From NCBI RefSeq assembly GCF_001653755.1, contig NZ_CP015125.1:2799501-2863500 (forward strand): a stretch of 64,000 nucleotides of DNA. Direction: 5' to 3'. The notes under the pieces are model-generated. The model saw only the letters and a program-made list of their open reading frames with translations. It had not been told where the DNA came from and did no database searches. The translations under genes and the position numbers were made by a program. The DNA is from Dokdonia donghaensis DSW-1. Lineage in GTDB: Bacteria; Bacteroidota; Bacteroidia; Flavobacteriales; Flavobacteriaceae. Shown here one piece after another: positions 63,137 through 64,000 of this stretch (positions within the stretch are counted from its first letter, which is position 1; every line of letters starts with the position of its first letter).

Positions 63137-63328
63137 GTGTGGCAACAACGTGTATAAAACATAGCTAATAAGTGATAAACCGAAAGGCTTTTGCTTATTT
63201 GCAAAGACCGCCAAATTTTTAAATTTGGCTTTTAAGAATGATAAGTTAAAAACAAAATATAAAAATTCGGCTCTGTGTTAACCCAAAACTTAGTGTCTTT
63301 TTACACGCTACGTTTCATACACAAGACC
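63137..63328 (+). repeat. attC-like site 8 (long type)
   Basis: GTGTGGCAAC, arms GTGTAT-A-AAAC-A-TAGC and GCTA-C-GTTT-C-ATACAC. 192 bases. Confidence 0.75.
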
Positions 63329-63760
63329 GTGGCGGCTGATTGCCCTAGGGGCTCGTAGACCACGATAATATAAGCTACACAAAAGGCAGTTGCATACTTG
63401 GTTATAACCGCAATCGTATGGCTACGCTTCAAAATCACATAACCGCCAGTACAAGCATCATCATCAAGTCATAGCACAAAAGGATCATAAGGCAAAACCG
63501 CTAGGATTTTAAAGCTCCCACCCTACTCAATCAGCCGCCACAGGCCACTACTCAAAAATGCCTAGGGCATACATCTCAATTATAGAAAGCTCACACGTAG
63601 TTGCAACCAGACACAACGATTACATAACGCGAATACGACATTTTTGAAAGCTCTATGCGCGGCGACAGATCCAAAATTCATTGTATATTTAGACAATCAA
63701 TTAAAAAACAAGAAAACAGGCTAACCAGCAAAATGCCGCACTCGCTTTATGTAGTGGCCT
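63329..63760 (+). repeat. Non-coding array element, copy 8 (432 bases, most diverged)
   Basis: Scattered substitutions throughout (GCCCTAGGGGCTCGTAGACC; GGTTATAACC; ATCCAAAATTCATTG; AAGAAAACAGG), the most of any copy, yet both terminal inverted repeats are intact. No 43-base replacement. It is the copy farthest from the recombinase. Confidence 0.9.
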
Positions 63761-63773
63761 GTTGTACACAATT

Positions 63774-64000
63774 ATGAAAAAGTCAGTTCTAATCATAAAA
63801 GGATATAGCAAAACTGATATAGAGTTGATTAATGATAGAAAAATTGTTCAACTCTATATTGATTTCTTTTGTAGTAACGCTGGAGGAGTTTTCGATTTTG
63901 ATACAGAAATAAATGTACTGGAAGAGCCAGAAGTTAAAGTCTTACAGAATTTAAATATTCTAAATGAACTTGATTACTTGATTGTATTACTAATCGGACA
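63774..64000 (+). CDS. Cassette gene 9 (partial): possible caspase-like peptidase
   Basis: An open frame from ATG 63774 that runs off the window (75 full codons, then Gly-Gln or Gly-His). It reads MKKSVLIIKGYSKTDI..., an N-terminal strand, a helix with LYIDFFCSNAGGVFDFDTEINVLEEPEV, then DYLIVLLIG. In short bacterial caspase-like proteins a strand ending G-H-G carries the catalytic His; the window ends in G-CA, which allows His. Unit opens with GTTGTACACA (63761). The call is tentative because the catalytic residues are outside. Confidence 0.4.
   Translation, partial: MKKSVLIIKGYSKTDIELINDRKIVQLYIDFFCSNAGGVFDFDTEINVLEEPEVKVLQNLNILNELDYLIVLLIG

Noticed and set aside
52308..63760. CRISPR array
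   Set aside because: The repeats are about 434 bases, not 25-40, and the spaces between them hold full genes. No cas gene is present.
52308..63760. Insertion sequences or a composite transposon
   Set aside because: No transposase lies in or near the elements, no target-site duplications are visible, and the end-matching of each gene unit is not explained by transposition.
52308..63760. Retron or group II intron RNA
   Set aside because: No reverse transcriptase occurs in the window, and the element lacks the intron's domain V-type motif as far as I can see.
1..64000. tRNA or rRNA genes
   Set aside because: I looked for cloverleaf-like GC blocks and conserved TTCGA loops and found none that fold as a tRNA; no rRNA signatures.

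Overview
The window looks like a chromosomal segment of a flavobacterium (Bacteroidota, Flavobacteriaceae). The evidence is a type IX secretion style secreted protein with a gliding-type C-terminal domain beside a PorP/SprF-family protein and an OmpA/PD40 protein, curli-like subunits, a class III plus a eukaryotic-type glutamine synthetase, DUF3667 proteins, and promoters of the Bacteroidota form TTTG-N19/20-TAnnTTTG. A marine Dokdonia/Krokinobacter-like genus is a guess only. The 16-base palindrome CGCTTTCGCGAAAGCG occurs 16 times exactly, plus 2 near copies, between 2.6 and 51.4 kb, and never after that.

Layout. 0-5 kb: three curlin-repeat proteins on the minus strand; the two long ones share a G-rich motif about 107 bases upstream of their starts. 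5-10 kb: divergent glutamine synthetases and a Ca2+/Na+ antiporter. 10-16.8 kb: a plus-strand block with Rel/SpoT, a Fur-family regulator, PurA, an OstA-like protein and a thioredoxin-fold protein. 16.9-19.8 kb: a lytic transglycosylase, two alpha/beta hydrolases and a small protein with a GNAT-like fold. 19.9-26.7 kb: the OmpA / PorP-SprF / giant CHU_C-domain locus. 27-29 kb: dnaK, whose 3' end is copied twice in a 47-base tandem repeat. 29-48 kb: ordinary flavobacterial genes (TetR regulator, ABC1 kinase, KAS III, YfiT, a cyclophilin-FKBP fusion, YfcE-like, TruA, ABC exporter, class III cyclase, two DUF3667 proteins with CdaA, HtpG, a lysozyme-like protein, MltG, GNAT, DapF). 48-51.2 kb: an HtrA protease and a long GAPDH.

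51.4-64 kb is the remarkable part: an integron-like cassette array that runs off the window. A tyrosine recombinase with an IntI-like C-terminal end, but apparently without the IntI-specific extra helix, reads leftward. To its right lie at least nine gene units, all on the plus strand. Each gene unit opens with GTTnnnn and closes with the matching nnnnAAC, a sequence different for every unit. That is what recombination at G|TT between attC-like sites produces. Each unit is followed by a 126-198 base attC-like hairpin whose outer stem is interrupted at the same two places, with unpaired A on the left arm and usually C on the right. Alternating with the gene units is a nearly identical non-coding element of about 434 bases (8 copies), which has its own pair of terminal inverted repeats. 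Cargo includes a trypsin-like protease followed in the next unit by a Trypco2-like protein, the start of a possible caspase-like protein, TPR and LRR proteins, a CDF-like transporter, a lipoprotein, and small membrane proteins. This resembles accessory or conflict-system content.

All assignments are from reading the sequence; no database search was possible.
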